A stretch of DNA of 64,000 nt from an uncultured Bacteroidales bacterium (GCA_905235135.1 CAJOKR010000025.1:1-64000), one strand, 5' to 3'; counted from the first letter of the stretch, positions 10,089-19,320 are shown. Notes: generated by a model not told the origin, from the sequence alone. Translations and numbers: made by a program.

Positions 10089-13043
10089 TTAGTAATACTC
10101 CCTGATATACATATACGCCTTGTTGAACAACTCTTCCTCTTTGTGTAGCTTATACTTCAACAAGGTTTTACGCAAAGCTTTCTGAACTTCGCGTTCGCCT
10201 GCGTTGGTGGTCTGCCAGCCTGGGAAACGTACCACTTTCACGATACTGTCGATGTCGGAAACGATGCGGCCTACCACGGCGGGTGTGTCTTCTGTGCGTA
10301 GTTCCATAAACAGTTCGGTCAGGGCTTCCTTGCCGGTCTTGCGGACTTCCACTTCGGCTTCCTGTTTCTCGGCCTGCAAGGTCTCGCGGGCAATCTGGCA
10401 GAGCTCTTTGATGAACTCGATGCTGGAAATCAAGCCTTGTTCCGCCTTGTCGCGAAGGGCTTCCAGACGTTTGCTCAACTCAATGAACTTGGGCTTGTCA
10501 GCGTACTTTTTGAAACGCTTAATCAGCTCGCGTTCCATACGCTTGGCGGCTTTCATATCCTTGTTTCCCATCAGCGCCGAGACCATGGTTTCGTCCAAAA
10601 TCACCTCTTCCATGTCGGTGTGGATGCCCGAAACGTGGATGTTTTCGTACATGATTTTCTTGGTTTGCGCACCCAAAGAGAGCCAAATCAGCTTGCCCAA
10701 GGCATCTGGACCGGAGGGTTTGACGGACTGATACACATTCGACAACCACTTGTAATCAGTTCGATAGGGTTCCAACGCAGGGTCGGGAGAAAGCGACTCC
10801 CAGATATTGGACAAACGGCGATAGTCGGCGGCAAAAGCATCGCGTTTTTCATTGGTGTTGATGGATTCCTGCGCGGCCTGCAAACCGTCGAAGCCGTCAA
10901 CGGTGCGGTCAACGCCTTCGAAATGCGACAGCGCGTCGGCCATGGCTTGCGGCAGCTCGTTGATTAGATCATTGAGGTTGGTGATGACTTTTTTCATCAC
11001 GTCCTCGTCAAACTCCAGTGCCTTGGCGGCATCGTCGAACACGCCGAAGTAATCTACAATGCGCCCGAAGGTCTTGTTGGGGAACTTGCGGTTGGTGCGG
11101 CAGATGGCTTGAAGCAAAGTGTGGTCTTTCAGAGACTTGTCTAAATACATCGTCTGCAAGATGGGCGAGTCGAAGCCAGTCAATAGTTTGGCGGTGACAA
11201 TCAAAAACTTCAGTTCCGAATCGGGTTTGTTGAACTTCTCGATAATTTTCTCCTGCTCGTCTTTGGTGAGGCTGTAGAGCCGTTTCAGCTCATCCTCGCC
11301 TTTGCCCGAAGTGGAGATGACCACCGCAGATGCGGAATCGGGGAAATAGTTGTTCAACTCCATCTTGTAGAGATGACAGGCCTCGCGGTCTGGCGTGACG
11401 ATCATGGCCTTGAAACCTTGTGGCTCCACCTTGTCGCGATAGTGCTCGGCGATGTCTTTGCACACTATCTGTATGCGCTCGGGCGATTTCAGGAACTCGA
11501 GCATCTTGGCGGCCTTGCTGCTGAGGGTGATTTTGGCGTCCTCGTCCAGTTCGTTGGAGAGGCGTTCAAACTCCTCGTCCACGGCATCGCGGTCGATGTG
11601 GATGTCCAACAGGCGCGGCTCGAAGTGCAAGGGCAAGATGGTATTGTCGCGCAGGGCGTCTTCAAACGAGTAGCGGCTCATATACCCGTTTTTGTCTGCT
11701 CCGAAGGTCCAGAAGGTGTTGTGTTCCGATTTGTTGATGGGCGTTCCCGTGAGGCCGAAGAAGAAGGCGTTGGGCAGGGCGGCGCGCATCCGCTGGCCAA
11801 GGTCGCCCTCCTGCGTGCGGTGCGCCTCATCCACCATCACGATGATGTTGTCGCGGCGGTTGATGTTGGGCTTGGCGTCCTTGAACTTGAAGATGGTGGT
11901 GATGATGATATAGCGGGCGTCGTTCTCCAAAAACTTGTTCAGCGTGTCGATGTCCTCGGTGGGCATCACGTTGGGCGCCTCCTTGAAGACGTTCTGCGTC
12001 TGCGAATCCAAGTCGATGCGATCGACCACAATCATCACCGTGGGACTTTTCAGTTCTGGCATCTTGCGCATCTTTTGGGCGGCAAAGAGCATCAGCAGCG
12101 ACTTGCCTGAGCCTTGGAAATGCCATATCAGGCCACGCTTGATTTTGTTCTCTAACACACGCTCCACGATCTTATTAGCGCCTTCGTATTGCTGATAGCG
12201 GCACACCACCTTGATGCGCTGACGGCTTTTATTGGTGGTGTAGGTGGTGAAGTTGTAGAGAATGTCGAGCAAGGTCTTGGGCGACAGCAGCTGCCGCATT
12301 TCAGCAGAGACGGTTTCCAAGCCAGGCATTTCCGAATCCTCGTTGCCTTCGTTGAGCCGCCAGGCCGACCAGAACTCCAAAGGCGTGCGCACGGCACCGT
12401 AAAAGAGCTCGCGTCCTTCGGTGGCGAAGCTGAACACGTTGGGCACAAAGAGCTCGGGCACGCTGTTCTCGTAGCCGTCGTGGATGTCGGAGGCGGCATC
12501 GAGCCACGAGACCGATGGGCGTATAGGCGTTTTGGTCTCGCCCACCACCAACGGGAAGCCGTTGACAAACAGCACAATGTCGGGGCGTTTGGTCTCGCGG
12601 TTGCGGATGCTGAACTGGTTGACCAGTTGGAACTTGTTGTTGGCGATATGCTCGAAGTCGATGAGGTGGACGGGCACGTGGGCGTAGTTCTTGCCGAAGG
12701 GCATGGTCTTGTTGCCCTTGAGCCATTCGGCGAACTCCTCGTTGGCGCGCACGAGGCCGGTGCTGTGGACCGACAGCAAGATGGAACGCAGTTTGAAGAT
12801 GACCTCGTCGGCGCGTTCGGGCTGTGTGGCAATCGCGGGGTTGAGGCGGACGAGGGCCTTTTTCACCTCCGTTTCCACCATCACCTCGGTAACTTCGCGT
12901 GGCAGCTCTGTGGCGGGCAGGTACTCCCACTGCACCCCGTAAGGCGCCTGCGCTTCGTGCACCATACTGGTCTCATTCAAGTTCACTCCCGTCATCGTAT
13001 GGATGACGAAGTTTTCCACTGCGTTTATTTCGTTGAAGGACAT
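10089..13043 (-). CDS. hsdR: Type I restriction enzyme R subunit
   Basis: ATP-dependent DNA translocase and nuclease of a type I restriction-modification complex, 984 residues from the ATG at 13043 (MSFNEINAVENF). The N-terminal PD-(D/E)XK nuclease shows D155 in RPDIVLF and E169-T-K171 in VVGETKTP. The SF2 motor shows Walker A QGSGKSLL, the DEAH box (VDEAHRTQEG), TGTP, and motif VI QAICRTNRKFP, followed by a helical C-terminal region. A longer frame runs back to 13145 but passes through GC-rich repeat sequence, so the internal ATG is preferred. The first 42 bases of the gene are present again at 13798-13839. Last gene of the island. Confidence 0.95.
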   Translation of the reverse strand: MSFNEINAVENFVIHTMTGVNLNETSMVHEAQAPYGVQWEYLPATELPREVTEVMVETEVKKALVRLNPAIATQPERADEVIFKLRSILLSVHSTGLVRANEEFAEWLKGNKTMPFGKNYAHVPVHLIDFEHIANNKFQLVNQFSIRNRETKRPDIVLFVNGFPLVVGETKTPIRPSVSWLDAASDIHDGYENSVPELFVPNVFSFATEGRELFYGAVRTPLEFWSAWRLNEGNEDSEMPGLETVSAEMRQLLSPKTLLDILYNFTTYTTNKSRQRIKVVCRYQQYEGANKIVERVLENKIKRGLIWHFQGSGKSLLMLFAAQKMRKMPELKSPTVMIVVDRIDLDSQTQNVFKEAPNVMPTEDIDTLNKFLENDARYIIITTIFKFKDAKPNINRRDNIIVMVDEAHRTQEGDLGQRMRAALPNAFFFGLTGTPINKSEHNTFWTFGADKNGYMSRYSFEDALRDNTILPLHFEPRLLDIHIDRDAVDEEFERLSNELDEDAKITLSSKAAKMLEFLKSPERIQIVCKDIAEHYRDKVEPQGFKAMIVTPDREACHLYKMELNNYFPDSASAVVISTSGKGEDELKRLYSLTKDEQEKIIEKFNKPDSELKFLIVTAKLLTGFDSPILQTMYLDKSLKDHTLLQAICRTNRKFPNKTFGRIVDYFGVFDDAAKALEFDEDVMKKVITNLNDLINELPQAMADALSHFEGVDRTVDGFDGLQAAQESINTNEKRDAFAADYRRLSNIWESLSPDPALEPYRTDYKWLSNVYQSVKPSGPDALGKLIWLSLGAQTKKIMYENIHVSGIHTDMEEVILDETMVSALMGNKDMKAAKRMERELIKRFKKYADKPKFIELSKRLEALRDKAEQGLISSIEFIKELCQIARETLQAEKQEAEVEVRKTGKEALTELFMELRTEDTPAVVGRIVSDIDSIVKVVRFPGWQTTNAGEREVQKALRKTLLKYKLHKEEELFNKAYMYIREYY
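13002..13043. repeat. 42-base direct repeat, copy inside hsdR start
   Basis: Identical to 13798-13839. On the minus strand it encodes the first 14 residues of HsdR (MSFNEINAVENFVI). The two copies bracket the DUF559 ORF and its GC-rich repeats. Confidence 0.9.
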
Positions 13044-13057
13044 GATGTTAAGTTTTT

Positions 13058-13133
13058 GCCCCCTCCTAACCTCCCCCAAGTGGGGGAGGAGAAGCCCCTC
13101 CCAGCCTCCCCTAAAGGGGAGGAGGGTGGAACG
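13058..13133. repeat. GC-rich hairpin repeats, left side of DUF559 unit
   Basis: Two consecutive inverted repeats of the type CCTCCCC...GGGGAGG, separated by an AGAAG spacer. Related to the copies at 13574-13797 and 38495-38600. Confidence 0.75.
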
Positions 13134-13144
13134 ATTAATCTCCA

Positions 13145-13543
13145 TTATTGGTGGGAATCGGGGAGAGGGAGATGTTTTTTTATTCTTTCAATTACGTTAT
13201 TTATATCATTTAATACTTCTTCGTTGGTGAAGCGGATGACGGTGATGTCGAGATTTTCGAGTTCTGCGGTGCGATTGATGTCACGTTCATGCACTTCTGG
13301 GGCGTTATGGATGCCGCCATCCAATTCTACAATCAGATCGGCTTTGGCACAATAGAAGTCGGCGATAAACTGTTTGATAGGGTGCTGACGGCGGAAGTGA
13401 TAGCCGTTGAGTTGGTCATTGCGCAGGTGTTGCCAGAGCAGTTTCTCTGCAGGGGTCATATTCTTTCGTAGCTCTTTTGCCCGTGCGAATATCTCTGGCG
13501 AGGCACCTTGGAATATTTTGGTCTTGCTGAAGTCGTGTTTCAT
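13145..13543 (-). CDS. DUF559 (Vsr-like fold) endonuclease-domain protein
   Basis: The 132-residue protein has the family layout: RAKELRKNMTPAEKLLWQHL, RRQHPIKQFIADFYC, then LIVELDGGIH, where the D and E of a PD-(D/E)XK-type site are visible. This is the very-short-patch-repair-like nuclease superfamily, whose biological role is mostly unknown. It sits between hsdR and the NACHT gene, inside a GC-rich repeat unit bracketed by 42-base direct repeats, so it may be a selfish nuclease gene rather than part of the restriction system. Confidence 0.85.
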   Translation of the reverse strand: MKHDFSKTKIFQGASPEIFARAKELRKNMTPAEKLLWQHLRNDQLNGYHFRRQHPIKQFIADFYCAKADLIVELDGGIHNAPEVHERDINRTAELENLDITVIRFTNEEVLNDINNVIERIKKHLPLPDSHQ

Positions 13544-13573
13544 AGGGCACCTCCGTTTCTTTTGCCCCCACCA

Positions 13574-13797
13574 GGCTTACATAGAAGGCTTCCACCCCCT
13601 CCCGACCTTCCGGGGGAGAAGATGCCCCACCCGGCCTCCCCTAAAGGTTTTTGACCCCTCCCGGCCTCCCCTAAAGGTTTTTGACCCCTCCCGGCCTCCC
13701 CTAAAGGGGAGGAGACAACGAAGTGCCTTGATTCAGAACGATTACCGAGGCATTGGACACCCCTCTCCACTTGGGAGAGGGGCCAGGGGGTGAGGGA
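13574..13797. repeat. GC-rich repeats with a 30-base tandem triplication
   Basis: A unit of about 30 bases (CCCTCCCGGCCTCCCC, then TAAAGGTTTTTGA) occurs in tandem, with the last copy ending in a GGGGAGGAG closing arm. A further hairpin (CCCCTCTCC...GGAGAGGGG) follows at 13760-13783. No gene fits in this 300-base stretch; an ORF that crosses it translates to repeats and the duplicated HsdR start. Confidence 0.8.
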
Positions 13798-13839
13798 GAT
13801 GACGAAGTTTTCCACTGCGTTTATTTCGTTGAAGGACAT
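13798..13839. repeat. 42-base direct repeat, copy upstream of DUF559 unit
   Basis: Second copy of the hsdR start region; see 13002-13043. Confidence 0.9.
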
Positions 13840-13849
13840 CATATTGTAA

Positions 13850-16237
13850 TTATTTTTCAAGCTTCGTTCCGTCTGTCAAATGCAAAATGGCTGGCTCTCT
13901 AAACTGTTGATCAATATATAACTTATTATGTTCTTGTTTCCGCTTAATTCTATTGTAAACATTATCTGGCAAACTATTCTTTATTCTTAGGTGTTCGACA
14001 TCTCTATACACAATCCTGTCCCAACGAGTATTTAAACCTTGAGTAGATAAAAACATATTAAAATAACTAGCATTTCCTATTTTATGAGCTAAATAATATG
14101 ATAAACAGTACTTTGTGACATCTGAGAATTGATTGTTGTTGTCGGTCAAGATATCAACAGCATTATTTGAAACTATGTCTGGATTAATATGTTTGGAATC
14201 AAATAGGTCATTAAATAAATTTCGGCACTGCAAGATCATATCAAGTGTGGTCCATTGATAAGCTATTGCTGCATTGTTATTTGCTGTTGTTATTAATGAA
14301 TTATAAAACCTATCAAAAGTGTAAATCATATTGGTTATAGTTTTCTCTGCAATGCTGTTTGAAATGAGGTGAGCGGCTTGCAAACTCTTTGACATGATTT
14401 GTAAATGATAGAACATCGAAACAGAGTCTATGGGAATGGATTTAAGGGCCTTTTCAATAAACACTGGCCTTTTAGGATTTTTGCCATTGTAAAATACGAT
14501 AACATTCTGCCACCATTCTTGGTACAAGTTTCCAATTAATTCATCCTCGTTTGAATCATCAAAATAGATGCTTGTGAAATACTCTTGGAAAGCACCACTG
14601 CTAAAGAAGAAAACATCTCTATCAGAATCATAGTGAAGAAGTGTGTTCCTGCGTCTTAATCCATTTATATAATTGTCAATATCTTGTAGCTCTTCAAAAG
14701 TTGAATGTGATGCTTTTATCGTTTCTAGATAACGTTTTAGATCTTGTGAAGAGATTTCGTAAATATGATTTGAATGAAGATAATAAGCAATAAAACCTAC
14801 AATATGCTTGTATTCTTCGTATTTATATTGAGAAGTAATACCTTTCGAAGCATCCCACTTGTCTAAGTAATAGTCACTGAATTTGTTATATAGTTCTGTG
14901 ATGTTTGCCGGTAATTCTTTAAGGTCAATGGCATCATCTTTATACATAATGGCCATTAGTGTCAAAGCCATAGGAGTTCTTGTCAGGCTGTTCGATAACT
15001 GTTGTTTTTTGATGGCCTCAATAAAGTGGTTGTTTTTTTCTTTGTTGTCTGGAATGATTTTCTTGACCAATTTTAATGCTTGTCCTATATCAAAGGACAA
15101 TAAATCCACTGTTTCATAATTTGAAGGATCAAATAATGAAATATCTTTGAACAACTCGATGTTTCTTCCAGAAATGATTAAATAGCCATTGTTAAATGAA
15201 GAAACTTGTTCTTGCAATTTGTTGATAATAGCAATCCTTTTCTCATTATCTGTGATTTCGTCTAAAGCATCAAACAAAAACAAGTATTTGTTAAAGTAAT
15301 TGTGGTTGAATTCGTTGTTACCGGCCAACTCATGAAATTGTATATTGACCTCTTCAGATAAATTAAAACTATCGATTTGGATATCTCTGAATCTAAACCA
15401 GAACACGCCAATATCTTTGTAATTATTTAACGCATTTATCCCAATTCTTTTGAGCAATAGTGTTTTTCCTGAGGTCGGGATACCACGGACAATCGTGTGT
15501 TTGTTTGAGTTAATGATGGAAATAGAATCATCTATTTCTTCTCGTATTGCTGGATTGGTGTTATTTTGATACCTTTTTTTCTCATTCTCATATTTTTGAT
15601 TTGCAGTTCTGACATTAACAAAGATATCGTTGATTTGAGTTATACTAAGGCCTGAAAATAATTCTTGTGCATTGTCAAGTTTCATCAATCTGTCGATCTG
15701 GTTTTTCTTATATGTTGAAATAATAAAGTCTTCCTGCGAGCCTGTTTCGCCTGACAAAAACAAATCTTTAATGTTATTATTGATTTCTTCTTCTAATCTT
15801 TGATAATTCCATAAGGAAACGTTGTTAATTAAATGAGCGGGTATGTCTTTTTTCAGTATCTCTTTGGCGTTATTTGTAATGGTTCCATTTATAATCACAA
15901 TTACTTTGTTAATATAATGCTCAGCACCTTTGCTGTCAGTATATGGGTGTTTGAAAGATAATTGTATTTGCCTAATGATTTCACCCTGGTCTTCAAAATC
16001 TTTCATCTCGGCATCTTTGTTTTTTACGACAACGGAATACCAATTATTATCATTTAAATCCTCATCATATTTACTAAACACCAAATCTTTCCCATATTCA
16101 TTTAGACTATGGGTTATTTCAACATTGTTGAATCGTTTAGTTATGAATAATTGTTTGAGGACGGGGAATAAATCCGGCTCATTTTTGCCTTTTTGAATTT
16201 CTATTAGTCTATCTCTAATGTCTTTATACTTATTCAT
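13850..16237 (-). CDS. NACHT-family NTPase with N-terminal restriction-endonuclease-like domain
   Basis: The 795-residue STAND-type protein has three parts. Residues 1-150 look like a PD-(D/E)XK nuclease (EYGKDLVF, then YSVVVKNKD), with D51 and K72 recognisable but no obvious acidic partner next to the lysine. Residues 245-450 form the NACHT core, with Walker A GIPTSGKT at 252-259 and Walker B LFLFDALDE at about 319-327. The rest is helical and lacks clear repeats. Proteins of this class (Avs-like and other nuclease-NACHT fusions) sense phage and trigger DNA cleavage. It starts 12 bases after hsdS and is strongly AT-rich compared with hsdR. The sensor target is unknown. Confidence 0.85.
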   Translation of the reverse strand: MNKYKDIRDRLIEIQKGKNEPDLFPVLKQLFITKRFNNVEITHSLNEYGKDLVFSKYDEDLNDNNWYSVVVKNKDAEMKDFEDQGEIIRQIQLSFKHPYTDSKGAEHYINKVIVIINGTITNNAKEILKKDIPAHLINNVSLWNYQRLEEEINNNIKDLFLSGETGSQEDFIISTYKKNQIDRLMKLDNAQELFSGLSITQINDIFVNVRTANQKYENEKKRYQNNTNPAIREEIDDSISIINSNKHTIVRGIPTSGKTLLLKRIGINALNNYKDIGVFWFRFRDIQIDSFNLSEEVNIQFHELAGNNEFNHNYFNKYLFLFDALDEITDNEKRIAIINKLQEQVSSFNNGYLIISGRNIELFKDISLFDPSNYETVDLLSFDIGQALKLVKKIIPDNKEKNNHFIEAIKKQQLSNSLTRTPMALTLMAIMYKDDAIDLKELPANITELYNKFSDYYLDKWDASKGITSQYKYEEYKHIVGFIAYYLHSNHIYEISSQDLKRYLETIKASHSTFEELQDIDNYINGLRRRNTLLHYDSDRDVFFFSSGAFQEYFTSIYFDDSNEDELIGNLYQEWWQNVIVFYNGKNPKRPVFIEKALKSIPIDSVSMFYHLQIMSKSLQAAHLISNSIAEKTITNMIYTFDRFYNSLITTANNNAAIAYQWTTLDMILQCRNLFNDLFDSKHINPDIVSNNAVDILTDNNNQFSDVTKYCLSYYLAHKIGNASYFNMFLSTQGLNTRWDRIVYRDVEHLRIKNSLPDNVYNRIKRKQEHNKLYIDQQFREPAILHLTDGTKLEK

Positions 16238-16249
16238 TGTTTATTTTGT

Positions 16250-17417
16250 TTATATTATTTTATCGATTAATTCCTGTTTTATCTGTTGTGATTGTTCAAT
16301 CTGGAAAAATAAACGTGATAGAATAACATCTATTGTGTTCAATGAATCAATTGTTGTTGTCTCAATGTTTGCTTTGATATTAAAAGCAATGCTTTCAATA
16401 TCAGATGGCTTTAAATTGTTGATGTTGCTTCCCGACAACAATAAAGCAATCTGTTTCCTATATTCTATACTTTGGAATAGGTACTTTGAAATTTTAGCGT
16501 CAGGATTTGACCTAAAGATGGCGCAAAATGAACCCACTGAAGTTTTCTTAGTTGGTAAGGCAGTTATTTCTGATGCTTTGCCAACAAGCTCTTTACTTCC
16601 ATTTGACATACAAATAATAATATCTCCCAACTGCAGCTCTTGTTCGTTTTTGAGGATACTTTCATCAATGAAATATACTTCGTCATAATTTGTTGTGAAG
16701 TTTGATGATATATTATTGGAACGCAACAACATAAATGAGTCAAAATCTTCTTCTTTTTTTACTTGTTCAGGCTTGTAACTTACGCCACGAATTACTTTCC
16801 CTAAATCATTTAGAACAATTGTTTTATACCCATTTAATATGGTTGATGAGACAAGTAAGTATTTGTATTCCTCCACCTTTTCCCTCTCCCTCTTCTCCTT
16901 CTCCACCACCTCGTCGGCAGCCCAGAGCAGCTCGGCAAGGCGCTTCTGCTCGGCCTTGGGCGGGAGATTCGTAATCGGCCACATCACGCCAACGAATGTG
17001 TGGGTTTGTTGAGCCAATTCGAGCATTTGTAGCATATTCGATAAATGCACTGGAATGAAAGACATGCGCAATAAAAGGAATATACCCTTCACAACCTTCA
17101 ATCAAACTCAATGTTAGTGTTTTCTCTCCGCAAATACCGTCAAATGAGGCAAGAGCTGCGCGTCTTAATTGAGGATTTCTTGTTGGATAAAGAATTTGTC
17201 CTTTCTTGAAAATCTTATAGAATGTGGGCGGAATATCCTCAACAGATGAATCTCCACAACGATGGATGTTCAGGGAGTTTGCATCCAAATGCTCCATTTT
17301 TATGAACTTGGAGTATTGTTTAGATGCATTCTCCTTGTCGTTGTATTCTGTTTTATACAACAAATCACCGATTTTGGTTCTCTTCCAGTGGGTTTTATCT
17401 ATGTGTAGTTCGTTCAT
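16250..17417 (-). pseudogene. hsdS: Type I restriction specificity subunit, frameshifted
   Basis: DNA-recognition subunit. Half one (17417 to about 16965) carries target-recognition domain 1 (MNELHIDKTHWKRTKIGDLL, ending HIRWRDVADYE). The conserved spacer LPPKAEQKRLAELLWAADE and its Glu/Lys-rich coiled coil are in another frame, followed by recognition domain 2 (YKTIVLNDLGKVIRGVSYKP) to 16250. A one-base insertion at about 16964-16968 separates them, and both halves look otherwise sound. The spacer (about 16860-16985) is GC-rich while both recognition domains are AT-rich. The ATG overlaps the AbiEii stop as ATGA, so translation is coupled to the toxin gene. Confidence 0.85.
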
Positions 17418-18493
17418 TGCTTCTCTTGTTCGTTTTTAATTAGGCATATAGCCTTATGCCAATAAAAGAATGCTTCCGTGTTGGTTTTCTTCAGTTTGTT
17501 GAGGGTGTTATACGCCAAATCGGAAATTGTCCAGTCTTTCACTTGCAAAGGGTTGGCGTATTTCTCAATCTTTGTGGCATTTGTGGCAATTAGTGCGGAC
17601 AAGTACGCTGCTTTTGACGCTGAAACTATTGCATCCTCAATATGGTACGACTCTGAAAAAATAAAACCTTTCACCCGTTTTATGCCGTTCTGCAGTTCTT
17701 CGAAGTTGCCTTTGCCCATTGCACCGCGAGAGCTGATACATAGCGAGGCCTGGAAAATATCTTCTAACACATCAGTAACCACCATTGTCCCGCTTCGGTA
17801 TCCAATTTCTTTCTGAGCTATCCGCTCAAAAGTTTTTCTTACAATCTCCATCTCGTTGCTGAGGTCGAACAAGCAGCCTACATCGTATAGCTGTTTGATG
17901 ATTTCCATACTCATGCTTTTGCCATTTTTGAAGTATGGGATTCCTGTTGTGTTTGGTGCAAAGGCTGTAAGTTTGTCGCCAAGCAAATCTTCGGCGCAGG
18001 GGACATCAACGGATGTAAGCGGATCTATTACAGGGATGAATTTCGAGACGATCTCTTTCTTCAAAACCGTGCAATAAGGTGTCTGTTCAAATAAGACATC
18101 CAACAAAATGTATTCTTCGTCCTGTGATGTTTTGTGGATAGGTGTATAAAAGAACTTGTAATGATGTTTGGGAACAGTGGTTGTTGCCGCCCTTTCTTGG
18201 GGCTCCATTCGTAAGAAACCTTGTTTGTCGGCGATGACTGTCAAGCCCTTTTCAAACTCGTCAACGGTTCCTGGTATTACAATGTCAATATCAACGGATA
18301 AACGTCGGTTGGAATTGGTTATCAACATCAATGAAGTTCCGCCTTTGAAAACAAAAGGAATCTCGGACAGCGCCAGGCCTTCAAGCAAAAGAAACGCACG
18401 GATTACCTTTTCCACAAGAATCTTGTCGGCTTTCCGGTTCGCTTTCGAGACCTTCTCAATCCAATCAATATTTAAGCGTTCTTTTTCTATCAT
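17414..18493 (-). CDS. AbiEii-type nucleotidyltransferase toxin
   Basis: The 359-residue protein has the AbiEii/AbiGii toxin motifs: VFKGGTSLML, then RRLSVDIDIVIP, the Gly-Gly-Ser/Thr and Asp-x-Asp sites of the DNA polymerase beta-like fold. AbiEii-family toxins (for example MenT) transfer nucleotides to tRNA and act in abortive infection. The cognate antitoxin lies directly upstream, with a gap of about 26 bases that holds a copy of the operator half-site. The stop overlaps hsdS by four bases, which is odd for a toxin and ties the pair to the restriction genes. Confidence 0.88.
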   Translation of the reverse strand: MIEKERLNIDWIEKVSKANRKADKILVEKVIRAFLLLEGLALSEIPFVFKGGTSLMLITNSNRRLSVDIDIVIPGTVDEFEKGLTVIADKQGFLRMEPQERAATTTVPKHHYKFFYTPIHKTSQDEEYILLDVLFEQTPYCTVLKKEIVSKFIPVIDPLTSVDVPCAEDLLGDKLTAFAPNTTGIPYFKNGKSMSMEIIKQLYDVGCLFDLSNEMEIVRKTFERIAQKEIGYRSGTMVVTDVLEDIFQASLCISSRGAMGKGNFEELQNGIKRVKGFIFSESYHIEDAIVSASKAAYLSALIATNATKIEKYANPLQVKDWTISDLAYNTLNKLKKTNTEAFFYWHKAICLIKNEQEKQ

Positions 18494-18501
18494 AACGGTT
18501 C

Positions 18502-18532
18502 AAATTTTTGGCAATAATCAATAAATATTGCC
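18502..18532. promoter_or_regulatory. Second, partial copy of AbiE operator
   Basis: The 15-base word AAATTTTTGGCAATA seen in the main operator recurs just upstream of the toxin gene, 9 bases from a reverse partner TATTGCC lying in the last codons of the antitoxin gene. Position is accurate to about two bases. Confidence 0.5.
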
Positions 18533-19258
18533 GTTGATTTGCAGAATCATATTTTGGATTTCCTCCTTTTTGCCTCTTCTACTTGCGTATCTCAAAAGTT
18601 TTCCTTGGTTTATGGAGTACTGCGAAAAAGCATTAGTGTAAATCAAATGCAGTTCATTCCCTTGGTAAGCCTGAAAAATATTCGTGTCACAATAAACATC
18701 CACCAATATTTTTTCAATGGATGAAGTGACTATGTTATTGACAGGAACAGTTGGAGCTTCGCTAATCAGGTTCTTTACTATGAATGGTTTGGCGATTTCT
18801 GAATGAACGTAATTCTCCACGATGTTTTCTGTAGGATTGAGATATACTACTTTCTTTTTTTCTTGCAGGAAGTGGAAAACCGTTTCAACCGCATCTTTTT
18901 CCGCTTCTATGATGTAAAAACATTTATTGGATAAATGTTGTGCGAGTGAATTTAGGACAGCCGAATCCCATACAGAGAAAGATACAAAAGGAAATTGTTT
19001 GCGAATCTGTTTGGCAACAGTTGAAAGGTTCTTGTCCAAAACAGGAGTGAAGGACTTTTTGTTTCCTATTCTGAAATGCCCTCTCGAAGTTCGCACAATG
19101 ACGGCGTCCTGAATCATTTTGTACACCCGCCAGTTGATGGTTGTCTGCTTCATCTCAGGTTCTTCTTTCCGAAAAAAAGCAGCAATATCAGCCGTGGTAA
19201 AAGATTCCAATGAACTGAAAGCGTCTACAAATGCTGTCCTTTTGTGGGTTTTAGTCAT
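18520..19258 (-). CDS. AbiEi-like antitoxin/repressor
   Basis: The protein of about 245 residues starts at ATG 19258 (MTKTHKRTAFVDAF). The N-terminal helical part (SSLESFTTADIAAFF, then QTTINWRVYKMIQDAVIVRT) reads as a winged helix-turn-helix; the remainder resembles the AbiEi antitoxin family. AbiEi proteins bind inverted repeats in their own promoter and neutralise AbiEii. A TTG start at 19276 is possible on paper but falls inside the -7 box, so the ATG is preferred. It sits immediately upstream of the toxin. Confidence 0.8.
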
Positions 19259-19273
19259 CGTAACAAATTTCGG

Positions 19274-19281
19274 CAAAGATA
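19274..19281 (-). promoter_or_regulatory. -7 box for abiE operon
   Basis: Minus-strand TATCTTTG, 16 bases before the antitoxin ATG and directly beside the 15-base inverted repeat. Confidence 0.6.
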
Positions 19282-19282
19282 C

Positions 19283-19320
19283 AAATTTTTGGCAATACTA
19301 ACAAATATTGCCAAAAATTT
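19283..19320. promoter_or_regulatory. Perfect 15-base inverted repeat, likely AbiEi operator
   Basis: AAATTTTTGGCAATA, 8-base spacer, then its exact reverse complement TATTGCCAAAAATTT. It covers the region where the -33 element of the abiE promoter must lie and ends six bases short of the hsdM stop codon. The first arm is repeated ahead of the toxin gene. Confidence 0.7.

Larger units (their letters stand above)
13044..13797 (-). mobile_element. Putative repeat-flanked DUF559 insertion unit
   Basis: About 750 bases lie between two identical 42-base direct repeats. They consist of GC-rich hairpin repeats at both ends and one small nuclease ORF in the middle. The second repeat copy carries an A/T-rich stretch upstream of the HsdR start codons, as expected for the original 5' end of hsdR. 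The simplest history is insertion into the hsdR start with duplication of the target. No transposase is present, so the mobility is inferred. Confidence 0.45.

Noticed and set aside
12189..13355. 388-codon plus-strand frame opposite hsdR
   Set aside because: Antisense shadow running across repeats; hsdR motifs are clear.
13540..13860. 106-codon minus-strand frame between DUF559 and NACHT genes
   Set aside because: It translates the duplicated hsdR start and then hairpin repeats (GEAGRGQKPLGEAGRGQKP). It is a by-product of the insertion, not a gene.
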